A stretch of 64,000 bases of DNA from Nautilus pompilius (lineage: Eukaryota > Mollusca > Cephalopoda > Nautilida > Nautilidae). The notes beneath the pieces are model-generated. The model was not told the DNA's origin. It made no database searches and was given only the letters and a program-made list of their open reading frames with translations. Numbering within the stretch: the stretch's first letter is position 1; each line of letters starts with the position of its first letter. This document shows positions 62,601 through 63,925 of this stretch, piece by piece. The position numbers and the translations under genes are program-made. The stretch spans positions 124,001 to 188,000 of the forward strand of contig JACATO010001093.1 in the NCBI GenBank assembly GCA_018389105.1. The letters are read 5' to 3'.

Positions 62601-62741
62601 CTGCTTTCTAAATTCCAGCTAAATGTGATGCAAAGTCCAATTTTCAGTGTGATAATATGAGGTGCATACCAAAGAGTTACAGATGTGATAAGAACTACGA
62701 TTGTGGCTCTCTCGACACTTCCGATGAAGATAACTGTCCAG
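4062..62741 (+). CDS. SSPO: SCO-spondin-like secreted multidomain glycoprotein, 28 exons, open at both ends
   Basis: Gene-level entry; the coding exons are listed separately. Joining the 28 exons gives about 1,496 codons with no stop and no phase conflict. Approximate residue ranges: EMI 1-86, EGF-like 88-121, TB-like 122-180, VWD1 185-369, C8 370-458, TIL 459-545, VWD2 548-746, C8 747-824, TIL 825-912, second TIL 913-1020, VWD3 1024-1201, C8 1202-1283, TIL 1284-1370, LDLa 1-3 1375-1496. In vertebrates SCO-spondin is a giant secreted matrix protein (Reissner fibre) with EMI, three VWD-C8-TIL units and LDLa repeats, then TSP1 repeats. The LDLa run straight after the third unit favours this family over VWF, gel-forming mucins, otogelin or hemolectin. 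The first coding exon was not found, and the last exon ends with a phase-1 donor, so the gene continues to the right. Introns run from under 100 bp (exon 9/10 region is about 500 bp) to about 5.8 kb and are full of transposon debris. Orthology is inferred from domain order, not from alignment. Confidence 0.85.
5188..5249 (+). CDS. SSPO: SSPO-like exon 2: EMI domain end
   Basis: 62-nt exon, acceptor ctctacag, donor gaag|gtaagt. Its translation contains [13 protein letters not shown], the CC-x-G-[YW]-x-G-x-x-C ending typical of EMI domains. Its phase matches exon 1 (two bases plus one) and exon 3 (one base plus two). It is too short to stand out as an ORF. Confidence 0.8.
6817..6921 (+). CDS. 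SSPO: SSPO-like exon 3: EGF-like domain
   Basis: Acceptor ctttcaacag, donor gatg|gtaggt, phase 1 on both sides. The peptide has six cysteines in EGF spacing: [11 protein letters not shown], then [16 protein letters not shown]. No Asp/Asn calcium-binding signature is visible. A phase 1-1 exon carrying exactly one domain is the classic shuffled-module structure. Confidence 0.85.
7924..8100 (+). CDS. SSPO: SSPO-like exon 4: TB-like cysteine module
   Basis: Phase 1-1 exon of 177 nt, acceptor ttatttacag, donor attg|gtaagt. It encodes a cysteine-rich module with [19 protein letters not shown] and TCYECP. The order C-x-x-x-x-C...CC...WG...C-x-x-CP resembles TB (TGF-beta-binding-protein) domains of fibrillins and LTBPs, but the usual CCC triplet is CC here. 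The TB assignment is by eye. A different small cysteine fold is possible. Confidence 0.75.
8101..10886. other. Intron 4, no gene recognised
   Basis: About 2.8 kb of AT-rich sequence with scattered short ORFs on both strands. None shows a family motif, cysteine pattern or usable splice sites in phase with the flanking exons. No TIR pair was seen. Confidence 0.5.
10887..11095 (+). CDS. SSPO: SSPO-like exon 5: VWD1 N-terminal half
   Basis: Acceptor ctttttttcag, donor acgg|gtaggt. The motif [19 protein letters not shown] followed by [10 protein letters not shown] is the signature start of a VWD domain (C-x-G-x5-TFDG-x3-F-x-G-x-C). It also has [10 protein letters not shown]. It enters with two bases and leaves at phase 0, matching exon 6. 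Confidence 0.92.
11270..12290 (+). mobile_element. Degenerate Tc1/mariner-type transposon
   Basis: Translation in shifting frames recovers Tc1-transposase landmarks in order: an [12 protein letters not shown] block (about 11770), GDNAHPCYA (about 12010; the D-N-A-x-P-H catalytic region), [10 protein letters not shown] (about 12055; the S-P-D-L-N-P-I-E motif) and a trailing EWN-like segment at about 12150. Several stops and frameshifts interrupt it. It lies inside the VWD1 intron 11096-12783. Ends not resolved. Confidence 0.75.
12728..12767. repeat. (TA)n microsatellite next to a splice acceptor
   Basis: About 20 TA units ending 16 bp before the acceptor of the exon at 12784. A short pyrimidine tract separates them. 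Confidence 0.97.
12784..12898 (+). CDS. SSPO: SSPO-like exon 6: VWD1 middle
   Basis: Acceptor ctttgcag lies directly after a (TA)n run and a short pyrimidine tract. The donor aaaag|gtacag is weaker than the others. It encodes beta-strand-like sequence with [17 protein letters not shown], the V-x-V-N/D-G-x-x-[VI] part of VWD domains. It leaves one base, matched by exon 7. Confidence 0.85.
13740..14620 (-). mobile_element. Decayed Tc1-like element, copy 1
   Basis: The minus strand encodes [20 protein letters not shown], resembling the GRINA-x-x-Y block of Tc1-like transposases. The stretch aligns by eye with 30700-31560, for example ctgccttctaaagg, and tgtgcaaaaa near 14030 and 30930. The two are therefore copies of one dispersed family. 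Badly broken. Confidence 0.65.
14866..14927. repeat. (CT)n microsatellite
   Basis: Two CT runs separated by a single CC step, ending in a poly-C stretch. Confidence 0.95.
15391..15409. repeat. (TA)n microsatellite
   Basis: Short TA run in the intron upstream of the exon at 15547. Confidence 0.9.
15547..15702 (+). CDS. SSPO: SSPO-like exon 7: VWD1 C-terminal part
   Basis: The acceptor taaaag is followed in phase by [15 protein letters not shown], and later by [17 protein letters not shown]; donor aaaa|gtaagt. GLCGNYD is the conserved VWD calcium-loop end. The preceding residue is Lys, so the CGLC oxidoreductase-like motif of multimerising VWF domains is absent. Absent from a 60-residue ORF search because it lacks an in-frame Met. 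Confidence 0.88.
16288..16373 (+). CDS. SSPO: SSPO-like exon 8: VWD1-C8 linker
   Basis: Acceptor acttttag, donor aact|gtgagt. Encodes [20 protein letters not shown] then WVFEELGRT, the usual N-D-x...F..SW segment after the VWD GLCG motif. Phase follows exon 7 (one plus two bases) and ends at phase 0. Confidence 0.85.
17221..17331 (+). CDS. SSPO: SSPO-like exon 9: C8 domain 1, first half
   Basis: A phase 0-0 exon of 37 codons, acceptor atttttccag, donor atta|gtaagt. The peptide [20 protein letters not shown] matches the start of a C8 domain (C-x2-C...L..s.F..CH). The second half follows in exon 10. Confidence 0.87.
17827..17983 (+). CDS. SSPO: SSPO-like exon 10: C8 domain 1, second half
   Basis: Acceptor gttttccag, donor ctgtt|gtgagt. 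[19 protein letters not shown] and [14 protein letters not shown] give the remaining C8 cysteines; it ends SWRSPKFC as C8 domains do. Leaves phase 1, like the ends of the other two C8 units (29530, 51516). Confidence 0.9.
18335..18575 (+). CDS. SSPO: SSPO-like exon 11: TIL domain 1
   Basis: Acceptor attttacag, donor catg|gtaagg. A cysteine-rich TIL module: [18 protein letters not shown], then [30 protein letters not shown] and [12 protein letters not shown]. The exon ends with TG, completed by T in exon 12, so the split codon is Cys. Confidence 0.93.
18760..19860 (-). mobile_element. Degenerate Tc1-like transposon
   Basis: On the minus strand, from right to left: a helix-turn-helix-like segment [19 protein letters not shown] (about 19650), DDSKFELFG (about 19310), [18 protein letters not shown] with GTMTANRY (19194-19100), [13 protein letters not shown] (about 19010) and WPAQSP-like remnants near 18950. 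This is the order of a Tc1-type transposase, interrupted by stops. TIRs were not found. Confidence 0.82.
19960..20053. repeat. Compound (TA)n(GA)n(TG)n microsatellite
   Basis: Three dinucleotide runs in direct succession over about 90 bp. Confidence 0.97.
20255..20470 (+). repeat. SINE-like body, 5' truncated
   Basis: The stretch around aagtgctggggctacttgta and gggttgcctcccttgtaaag matches the 3' body of the SINE at 49238-49570 (aagtggtgggctccttgtgg, gggttgtctcccttgtagat). The tRNA-like head is not visible here. Confidence 0.5.
21450..21640 (+). repeat. Dispersed repeat, copy A
   Basis: The core aattactggtactgtaacaa near 21543, followed by cttactccagtaacaa, recurs near 62086 as aattactggtactgtaacag, then cttactcttgtaacaa. 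The upstream taaatgta-x-agatga is shared as well. Family unknown. Confidence 0.6.
21746..21820. repeat. Snap-back palindrome, 75 bp (hairpin family, copy 1)
   Basis: The left arm ggtatgttcacatgaaat pairs with the right arm gtttcatttgaacatacc, with a loop of roughly 30 bp. It shares the arm sequence (N)GTTCAAATGAA with the hairpins at 39285 and 49804. Confidence 0.75.
21957..22098 (+). CDS. SSPO: SSPO-like exon 12: TIL 1 end and VWD2 start
   Basis: Acceptor gtttctag, donor gttaag|gtaagt. Completes the split Cys, then [14 protein letters not shown], the usual CxC...W.C...C bridge. VWD2 begins with [17 protein letters not shown]. Where VWD1 and VWD3 have G-x-C after this motif, VWD2 reads LPAISKY, so one normally conserved Cys is missing. 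Confidence 0.9.
22694..23017 (+). CDS. SSPO: SSPO-like exon 13: VWD2 core
   Basis: A phase 0-0 exon of 108 codons, acceptor aactctttcag, donor tggg|gtgagt. It encodes the main beta-sandwich of VWD2, including [29 protein letters not shown] and [18 protein letters not shown]. The donor lies about 30 bp before a poly-T/(GT)n tract. Confidence 0.9.
23047..23068. repeat. (GT)n microsatellite
   Basis: A GT run about 30 bp inside the intron that follows the VWD2 core exon. Confidence 0.93.
23240..24900 (-). mobile_element. hAT-family transposase remnant (GTF2IRD2/ZBED-like)
   Basis: Read right to left on the minus strand: [14 protein letters not shown] then [20 protein letters not shown] (about 24100), [11 protein letters not shown] (about 23960; equivalent to the RWLSRG motif), and [20 protein letters not shown] followed by [11 protein letters not shown] (23640-23500). 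The last is the ADPF...ELI.LQ.D block of hAT transposases of the kind domesticated in GTF2IRD2. There are many stops and frameshifts; only about 166 codons (23230-23730) remain open. The C-terminal dimerisation motif is largely gone. Confidence 0.83.
24895..25305. repeat. GC-rich structured block, probable repeat head
   Basis: About 400 bp with far higher GC and CpG content than the surroundings. It holds two clear hairpins (24898-24918 and 24973-24994) and overlapping open frames on both strands that show no recognisable domain. It ends in an A-rich run at about 25300. It may be the 5' end of a retroelement or a SINE-like unit; I cannot name it. Confidence 0.5.
26042..27703 (+). CDS. Transposon-encoded protein, 553 aa, candidate transposase
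   Basis: The start is taken at ATG 26042 ([19 protein letters not shown]). The 34 upstream in-frame codons are hydrophobic and look like run-through of the 5' flank. The N-terminus has zinc-finger-like pairs: CYVC (residues 13-16), FICSAC (57-60) and CYFC. An acidic linker with SDDDADCHD follows. The C-terminal half has [25 protein letters not shown]-like [47 protein letters not shown] and [21 protein letters not shown] recall this C-terminal pattern from many uncharacterised, high-copy proteins in arthropods, Hydra and molluscs. The Asp in LFID, the CFLC...H group and Asp/Glu in SDEHGERFH are my candidates for an RNase-H-type active site; that is inference. No frame disruption is visible, so recent activity is plausible. 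Confidence 0.8.
   Translation: MSRQCRNPPDVLCYVCGQFIVKAQKRTIAPEIKKIYKLYFDCPLGDQDKLWALHFICSACSNGLRDWFNKRKKSMPFAISMIWREPKDHFNDCYFCKVNVTGFSMKNKHKIVYPNFDSAIRPVPHNGSLPIPVPPDDGIETSDDDADCHDSAAEEDYMADDDSFELQKFFQDELNDLVRDLSLSKDKAELLASRLKKYLLEHGVHITYFQQRNEVLQTCFSVECQLCFCSNIDALFECLSQNHDPAEWRLFIDSSKRSLKAVLLHNGNLKPSIPIAHSIHLHESYENMELLLHVIAYERYSWKICGDLKVIGMLMEMQSGFTKYCCFLCLWDSWATDRHYSESNWQTRTSYQPGLSSVKNTPLVDPCNVLLPPLHIKLGLMKQFVKTLGKRNARGFEYIVEKFPKITQPKLKGGIFVGPQIREVLKDVNFKTTLDELELPAWNAFNWICENFLGNKKAMDYKDGIKNLLKCYSAMGCHMSLKVHFLDSHLDFFADNLGTVSDEHGERFHRDISAMEKRYQSFWNDSMLADYCWTLYRDQPDQEHRRKSKSQCF
27790..27795 (+). terminator. Polyadenylation signal of the transposon gene
   Basis: AATAAA 87 bp downstream of the TAA stop of the 553-codon ORF and within the transposon ends. 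Confidence 0.6.
28320..28475 (+). CDS. SSPO: SSPO-like exon 14: VWD2 end
   Basis: Acceptor tttatttcag, donor gatgaa|gtgagt, phase 0-0. [20 protein letters not shown] is the VWD GLCG(N/K)(F/Y)(N/D) end. The residue two before GLC is not Cys, so CGLC is again absent. The 5.3-kb intron before it contains the hAT remnant and the intact transposon. Confidence 0.92.
29296..29530 (+). CDS. SSPO: SSPO-like exon 15: C8 domain 2
   Basis: The 5' boundary is ambiguous between 29296 and 29299, because two AGs lie three bases apart after a poly-T tract (a possible NAGNAG site). The donor is tgcc|gtaagc. The exon encodes a full C8: [18 protein letters not shown], then [14 protein letters not shown] and [12 protein letters not shown], ending RPNASC. 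Confidence 0.9.
29840..30225 (-). mobile_element. Possible non-LTR retrotransposon scrap
   Basis: The minus strand reads SPDLVLTSE, then [20 protein letters not shown] and [20 protein letters not shown]. This is reminiscent of the RPD-x-VL...ELTVPWE...K-x-x-KY-x-x-L segment found at the end of some LINE ORFs. Broken by stops. Compare the clearer copy at 49900. Confidence 0.4.
30480..31570 (-). mobile_element. Decayed Tc1-like element, copy 2
   Basis: Reading the minus strand gives [16 protein letters not shown] (about 30940; the DES.F.F.. block), [19 protein letters not shown] (about 30800), [16 protein letters not shown] (about 30730) and [18 protein letters not shown] (about 30690; equivalent to DNA-P-HTA). 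It is homologous to 13740-14620. It extends further toward its C-terminus than copy 1. Confidence 0.75.
32160..32660 (+). mobile_element. Possible Tc1/mariner transposase C-terminal scrap
   Basis: The open stretch 32417-32620 reads [20 protein letters not shown] then [10 protein letters not shown], similar to the tail of Tc1-type transposases (D-L-x...W-x-N-[IL]...I-x-x-L..SM). No catalytic motif was seen upstream and no ends were found. Confidence 0.4.
33734..33983 (+). CDS. SSPO: SSPO-like exon 16: TIL domain 2
   Basis: Acceptor cattaccag, donor tggtg|gtgagt. Encodes [20 protein letters not shown], then [27 protein letters not shown] and [11 protein letters not shown]. The last codon is TG|C across the intron, as in exon 11. 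It leaves two bases. Confidence 0.93.
34000..36299. other. Intron 16 left part, no gene recognised
   Basis: About 2.3 kb of AT-rich sequence with a (GT)n tract at about 35923-35951. Short ORFs on both strands carry no family motif. A single arm resembling the hairpin family (atgttcaagtgagatactgg near 34709) is present without a partner. Confidence 0.45.
35923..35951. repeat. (GT)n microsatellite, interrupted
   Basis: A GT run with one GG interruption. Confidence 0.93.
36300..37157. mobile_element. TIR element, pogo/Tigger-like, non-autonomous
   Basis: The left end cagtcaaacctcc (36300) matches the inverted right end ggaggtttgactg (37157). Both are flanked by TA, the pogo/Tc1 target duplication. 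Sub-terminal motifs of the form ttagtgaacacctcc recur near both ends: about 36313, 36330, 36346, 36420 and 36499 on the left, 37084 and 37100 on the right. There is no coding capacity beyond short frames. Length is 858 bp. Confidence 0.85.
38441..38642 (+). CDS. SSPO: SSPO-like exon 17: TIL 2 end and second TIL start
   Basis: Acceptor cttttaacag, donor ctaat|gtaagt. Completes the split Cys, then [16 protein letters not shown] second TIL starts without an intervening [23 protein letters not shown], then [21 protein letters not shown] doubled TIL between VWD2-C8 and VWD3 is compatible with SCO-spondin. Confidence 0.9.
39285..39363. repeat. Snap-back palindrome, 79 bp (hairpin family, copy 2)
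   Basis: agggatgttcaagtgaaatt at the left pairs with caggctttgtttgaatgtcc, then ct, at the right. It lies just upstream of the exon at 39770. Confidence 0.75.
39770..39861 (+). CDS. SSPO: SSPO-like exon 18: second TIL, middle
   Basis: Acceptor ttttttcag, donor gactt|gtacgt. Encodes [18 protein letters not shown] then MRIGCND. The final TT plus A of exon 19 gives Leu where the equivalent split codon in the other TIL modules is Cys. The exon is short and lacks an in-frame Met near its start. Confidence 0.85.
40530..41000 (-). mobile_element. Helitron helicase (Pif1-like) C-terminal fragment
   Basis: The minus strand reads [20 protein letters not shown], then [24 protein letters not shown] and [11 protein letters not shown]. 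This is helicase motif VI and the tail of Pif1-type helicases encoded by Helitrons (A-M-T-I-N-K-A-Q-G-Q-S-L; F-x-H-G-Q-L-Y-V-A-C-S-R). One in-frame stop precedes the block at about 40860. Only the extreme C-terminus remains. Helitron ends were not identified. Confidence 0.82.
41226..41303. repeat. (CAT)n(TTA)n microsatellite
   Basis: A run of ATC units with a few slips, then ATT units. The preceding short (TTTGA)n tail at 41166-41187 may mark the 3' end of a retroelement. Confidence 0.93.
41631..41680 (+). CDS. SSPO: SSPO-like exon 19: TIL-VWD3 bridge (50-nt microexon)
   Basis: Acceptor ttattttag, donor gcag|gtaaag. Encodes [16 protein letters not shown], the C..G.W....C bridge that precedes each VWD. 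It enters with one base and leaves one base. Position and phase fit exons 18 and 20 exactly. Confidence 0.82.
42539..43912 (-). mobile_element. Tigger/pogo-type DNA transposon, decayed
   Basis: Ends cagtaattccttgcttaa (42539) and its inverted partner ttatgcaaggaattactg (ending 43912) are nearly perfect inverted repeats, flanked by TA on both sides. Inside, the minus strand carries broken transposase: IIKEGGY-like [12 protein letters not shown] and [20 protein letters not shown] (43760-43610). These correspond to the stretch following the catalytic N-A-D-E-T-G-L of Tigger transposases (here decayed to LMRQDCI). Many stops; no function expected. Located in the intron before VWD3. Confidence 0.88.
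44272..44613 (+). CDS. SSPO: SSPO-like exon 20: VWD3
   Basis: Acceptor tttttctatag, donor ttat|gtaagt. Encodes most of VWD3: [57 protein letters not shown] and [17 protein letters not shown]. Where VWD1 takes three exons for this region, VWD3 takes one, so the units have diverged in intron content. Confidence 0.94.
44682..45680. mobile_element. TIR element carrying a HIRAN-like fragment
   Basis: The left end taccccgcttacacgtgcat, followed by gcaagtgtatg, matches the reversed right end (tacccaacatacaacttgca, then tgcaagtgtgt) at roughly 80 percent over about 39 bp. Inside on + lies the HIRAN-like frame listed separately. On minus lies a broken acidic stretch ([18 protein letters not shown], about 44990-44940) of the sort found at the C-terminus of some transposases. 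No target duplication was recognised. Confidence 0.6.
45234..45605 (+). pseudogene. HIRAN-domain-like protein fragment, frameshifted
   Basis: Read across three frames: [20 protein letters not shown] then [29 protein letters not shown] followed by [19 protein letters not shown], then [20 protein letters not shown]. The W-x-P-x-x-G-x-x-L..R, the G-[YH]-[IV]-P-R-[DE]-I core and the later V-T-G-x-R-x-N are what I recall of HIRAN-type domains in lineage-expanded mollusc and cnidarian proteins. At least two frameshifts separate the parts. Confidence 0.6.
46333..46526 (+). CDS. SSPO: SSPO-like exon 21: VWD3 end and linker
   Basis: Acceptor ctgtttcag, donor gtaaa|gtatga. [20 protein letters not shown] then [10 protein letters not shown] is the VWD ending. 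[11 protein letters not shown] is the usual linker to C8, and the exon ends EPCK. CGLC is absent (EGLC). The donor is off consensus after GTAT but the phase to exon 22 is clean. Confidence 0.9.
47127..47148. repeat. (GT)n microsatellite
   Basis: A GT run following a poly-T tract. Confidence 0.93.
47330..48325 (+). mobile_element. Tigger-type transposon, N-terminal half only
   Basis: The ORF at 47597-47896 reads [20 protein letters not shown], then [20 protein letters not shown] and [16 protein letters not shown], a psq-type HTH. A frameshift later, [20 protein letters not shown], then [20 protein letters not shown], is the CENP-B-type second DNA-binding helix. The DDE catalytic half is missing. 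The imperfect terminal pair cccgtgttatccacgaa (47344) and gtggataacgaggcgtggg (48287) suggests TIRs. Boundaries approximate. Confidence 0.78.
48931..49067 (+). CDS. SSPO: SSPO-like exon 22: C8 domain 3, first part
   Basis: Acceptor cttcttccag, donor gcag|gtgagt. Encodes [19 protein letters not shown], then [15 protein letters not shown], the centre of a C8 domain. It leaves two bases; exon 23 supplies the third. Confidence 0.9.
49238..49570 (+). repeat. tRNA-derived SINE
   Basis: The head tggcccagtgattaggctat resembles a tRNA box A (TGGCNNAGTGG). The later gccaagttcattcagtccct sits at box B position. A unique body follows, ending gggttgtctcccttgtagat, with an A-rich tail at 49563-49580. The head is shared with the sequence at 63926-64000 and the body with 20255-20470. 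Confidence 0.7.
49804..49873. repeat. Snap-back palindrome, 70 bp (hairpin family, copy 3)
   Basis: agggatgttcaaatgaagct, then cag, on the left pairs with ctgagttttatttgaagatt, then cct, on the right. The loop is about 22 bp. Confidence 0.75.
49900..50400 (+). mobile_element. Non-LTR retrotransposon ORF tail, degenerate
   Basis: The + strand, with frameshifts, gives [51 protein letters not shown] then [15 protein letters not shown], and later KPMDGGG. This is the LRPD...ELTVPWE-x-x-x-EE-A-x-x-R-K-x-x-KY segment common at the 3' end of LINE-type ORFs in animal genomes. Stops interrupt it. Confidence 0.72.
50824..51060. repeat. Degenerate minisatellite, block 1
   Basis: Two units about 115 bp apart, each starting with tgatgctg-x-ctatgatgt, continuing with tttctggttactatagtgag and ending with an accagagacarty-like segment. 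Related to block 2 at 52100-52500. Confidence 0.75.
51407..51516 (+). CDS. SSPO: SSPO-like exon 23: C8 domain 3, second part
   Basis: Acceptor taatttag, donor tgcc|gtaagt. Encodes [20 protein letters not shown] then [16 protein letters not shown], a very typical C8 ending. The donor runs straight into a (GT)n(TA)n repeat. Confidence 0.92.
51517..51549. repeat. (GT)n(TA)n overlapping a splice donor
   Basis: The donor of the C8 exon (gtaagt) is directly followed by a GT run and a TA run. Confidence 0.92.
52100..52500. repeat. Degenerate minisatellite, block 2
   Basis: Three further units of the block-1 sequence start near 52157, 52290 and 52400, giving periods of about 107-136 bp. Length changes are explained by expansion of an internal GA run (52218-52252). 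Each unit carries ctatga, ggcta, ttctggtta and ctggagacaatactgtg motifs. Confidence 0.75.
52588..53139 (-). mobile_element. Mariner-type internal-deletion derivative with long TIRs
   Basis: The ends cagggtgcggcaaaatgatc (52588) and gatcattttgctgcaccctg (53139) continue as inverted repeats for more than 60 bp (tgacacatttgtatttttaa, then taaaagccaaagaga) and are flanked by TA duplications (52586-52587, 53140-53141). Only the N-terminal part of a transposase remains inside on the minus strand. Total 552 bp. It inserted 80 bp upstream of an SSPO-like acceptor. Confidence 0.92.
52665..52976 (-). CDS. Truncated transposase, DUF4817-type N-terminal domain, 103 codons
   Basis: The start is set at [15 protein letters not shown], the usual beginning of this domain; the longer open frame reads back into the TIR. 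The domain has [20 protein letters not shown], then [20 protein letters not shown] and [20 protein letters not shown]. This matches the DUF4817 / helix-turn-helix head of a widespread invertebrate mariner-like transposase family. After SPRQ the frame runs into the opposite TIR, so the DDE domain is entirely lost. It could bind TIRs but not catalyse transposition. Confidence 0.85.
   Translation of the reverse strand: MNWTGEHRAFIVETFIKNNESVIATQRAFRVHFRLGRHDPVPNRNTILLWVTNFRASGSALKRKSTSRPRTARTPENVAAVRGSVQQSPRQMKQNGILCTFQK
53220..53366 (+). CDS. SSPO: SSPO-like exon 24: TIL of third unit, first part
   Basis: Acceptor cttttttctag, donor gaaa|gtaagt. Encodes [19 protein letters not shown], then [18 protein letters not shown], the first half of a TIL. 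Its acceptor is only 80 bp downstream of a 552-bp DNA-transposon derivative. Confidence 0.92.
53772..53826. repeat. (TA)n(TG)n microsatellite
   Basis: Directly adjoins the 3' end of a minus-strand SINE. Confidence 0.95.
53823..53930 (-). repeat. tRNA-derived SINE, second family
   Basis: Reverse complement: ggtctatggctcagtgagtt, then aagcagtcaa (box A like TGGCTCAGTGAG), and later gtggattcaagaccagcc at the box B position. The TG microsatellite forms its 3' tail. Confidence 0.7.
54100..54295 (-). repeat. Possible tRNA-related SINE
   Basis: ggattcgaacccca at 54239 is the reverse complement of a box B consensus (GGTTCGAATCC). Box A is not convincing. Confidence 0.4.
54471..54564 (+). CDS. SSPO: SSPO-like exon 25: TIL of third unit, second part
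   Basis: Acceptor tttcttttag, donor aactg|gtaggt. Encodes [20 protein letters not shown] then [11 protein letters not shown]. The terminal TG is completed by C of exon 26 to Cys, as in the first two TIL modules. Confidence 0.9.
54565..57040. other. Intron 25 left part, no gene recognised
   Basis: About 2.5 kb with no splice-compatible exon, TIR pair or coding motif. Short ORFs only. Confidence 0.45.
57050..57720 (-). mobile_element. Degenerate Tc1-like transposon
   Basis: Minus strand, right to left: [20 protein letters not shown] (HTH-like, about 57640), [18 protein letters not shown] (about 57430), VSWYGC followed by LAQWKDRNG (about 57320; equivalent to G-V-M-V-W-G-C), and [20 protein letters not shown] (about 57150; the S-P-D-L-N-P-I-E-H-x-W motif with its Glu). 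Several stops. The second Asp block is only partly readable. Confidence 0.8.
57780..60321. other. Intron 25 right part, no confirmed exon
   Basis: Contains a short GA run (about 59188-59202) and the (GT)n tract at 59590. A 29-nt AG/GT-bounded segment lies at 58536-58564; if spliced in, it would break the frame. Nothing else is recognised. Confidence 0.45.
59590..59624. repeat. (GT)n microsatellite
   Basis: A pure GT run of about 16 units. Confidence 0.95.
60322..60479 (+). CDS. SSPO: SSPO-like exon 26: TIL end and LDLa 1
   Basis: Acceptor ctgattgcag, donor tgca|gtgagt. After the bridge [10 protein letters not shown] comes [20 protein letters not shown], then [16 protein letters not shown]. 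That is an LDLa repeat with an intact D-x-x-D...DGSDE calcium motif. Confidence 0.94.
61465..61581 (+). CDS. SSPO: SSPO-like exon 27: LDLa 2
   Basis: A phase 1-1 exon of 117 nt holding exactly one LDLa repeat: [20 protein letters not shown] then [23 protein letters not shown] stands in for the usual DGSDE but keeps the acidic calcium ligands. Confidence 0.92.
61985..62190 (+). repeat. Dispersed repeat, copy B
   Basis: The partner of 21450-21640, with the shared core aattactggtactgtaac and a shared upstream segment. A gtatgtttggaataag segment near 62199 may be a decayed hairpin arm. Confidence 0.55.
62619..62741 (+). CDS. SSPO: SSPO-like exon 28: LDLa 3 (last exon seen)
   Basis: A phase 1-1 exon, acceptor aaattccag, donor ccag|gtaagt. 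Encodes [20 protein letters not shown] then [18 protein letters not shown]. The calcium loop has a small insertion (SLDTSDE). The phase-1 donor shows that the gene continues beyond the window. Confidence 0.92.
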
Positions 62742-63283
62742 GTAAGTAGACTCTGCTTGCTTAGTGTTCTTTCATTCTTTCAGAGCATTACTCCCATGGT
62801 TCTGTCAAGAGACGGCAATTCGACCTTGGAGACCGTATTGTCAGTCTACCATTTTTGAAAAGCACCTCAGCAGTTCTTGGAACAGGCCTGCCCCAACAGA
62901 TTTGTCTGTCTTTGGAGAGGGTATTTCGGACATTTTCTGACAAAGCATTTAACAGTTTCAGCCATGTTACTATTGGGACATGTCTTTGAAGTTGTCACTT
63001 CTCTGAGCATGGAGAATTTAGGAAGGAACTGAGTTTAATTCTGCTAATCTCTATCCGTAGATCCCTGAGTGATTTGTGAAAATCTGTTTGTATGTTTATT
63101 GATTCTAATTTCTTCAGATAAAGGTGGGTTGTTTTGGATTCACTCCTTAATATTTTTGGTTGACATGTGCTTTTATGGTTGAGGAGTCGGTACCAGCTTG
63201 AGGTATTTCCTATATCCTGGTACTGGTCTGACCAACCAAGCCAAATTCCAGGTATAACCCGTATGGGGATACTGCAAGAATTA

Positions 63284-63855
63284 AAACCAAAAAGAATGAA
63301 CCGATTTCATGACGCATTACTTCAGTTCTCAAGCATCGTCATGGAATGACTCAGTGACCATTTGAAAGAGGAGTTTTCTAAGTTTTGATTGGCTGCCACA
63401 GGGGCGCTGTAGTCACGTCGTTCCTCCGGCAACGTTCAGTTGTTTGTTTACCCTCAGAATGGCGAGTCCTCAGCAAAAGGCATTCTGCGTTCTCAAGTTT
63501 GCGAAAACAAAATCGGTTGTCATGGTGCAACATGATTTTTTCTTATGGGGATATGTAAAAGATCGTGTTTATGATCCACCGCTACCCACTAACCTCGATG
63601 ACCTTAAACATCGAATAACAACAGCGATCAACTCAGTGGATCGTGATATGCTGACACGCGTCTGGGAGGAATTCTCTTATTGCATTGATGTTGCCTGTGC
63701 TGCAGGTGGTGGCCACATTGAACACTTGTAAGACAGGAAATAAAACTTGATTGTGAGTAGAACACTTGTGACTTAGCTGGAGTTTTCTATTGCTTTTCCT
63801 TATTAAAATATTGCGTAATGAAATCGGTTCATTCTTTTTGAATAACCTTGTATAA
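63284..63855 (+). mobile_element. Mariner-type internal-deletion derivative, second family
   Basis: The segments aaaaagaatgaaccgatttc (then atgacgca) at the left and tgcgtaatgaaatcggttca (then ttcttttt) at the right are inverted repeats. The outer left end is diverged; the right outer end reads gaataaccttgtataac. It encloses a 90-codon transposase remnant and an AATAAA-like signal at 63740. Confidence 0.8.
63459..63731 (+). CDS. Fused transposase remnant: N-terminus joined in frame to C-terminus, 90 codons
   Basis: MASPQQKAFCVLKFAKTKSV is the usual start of a mariner-like DUF4817 transposase. It is followed at once by HDFFLWGYVKDRVYDPPLPT, DLKHRITTAINSVDRDMLTR, then VWEEFSYCIDVACAAGGGHI, which is the extreme C-terminus of the same kind of protein (C-D-F-F-L-W-G-Y-x-K...). 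The DNA-binding remainder and nearly all of the DDE domain are missing, yet the frame is preserved across the junction near codon 22. Not expected to be catalytic. Confidence 0.82.
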   Translation: MASPQQKAFCVLKFAKTKSVVMVQHDFFLWGYVKDRVYDPPLPTNLDDLKHRITTAINSVDRDMLTRVWEEFSYCIDVACAAGGGHIEHL

Positions 63856-63925
63856 CATTTTTGAATGTTATATTTAAATGGCTTTGCTGCTGATCTGGTT
63901 TATGGTCCATCAAGAAGTAGGTATT

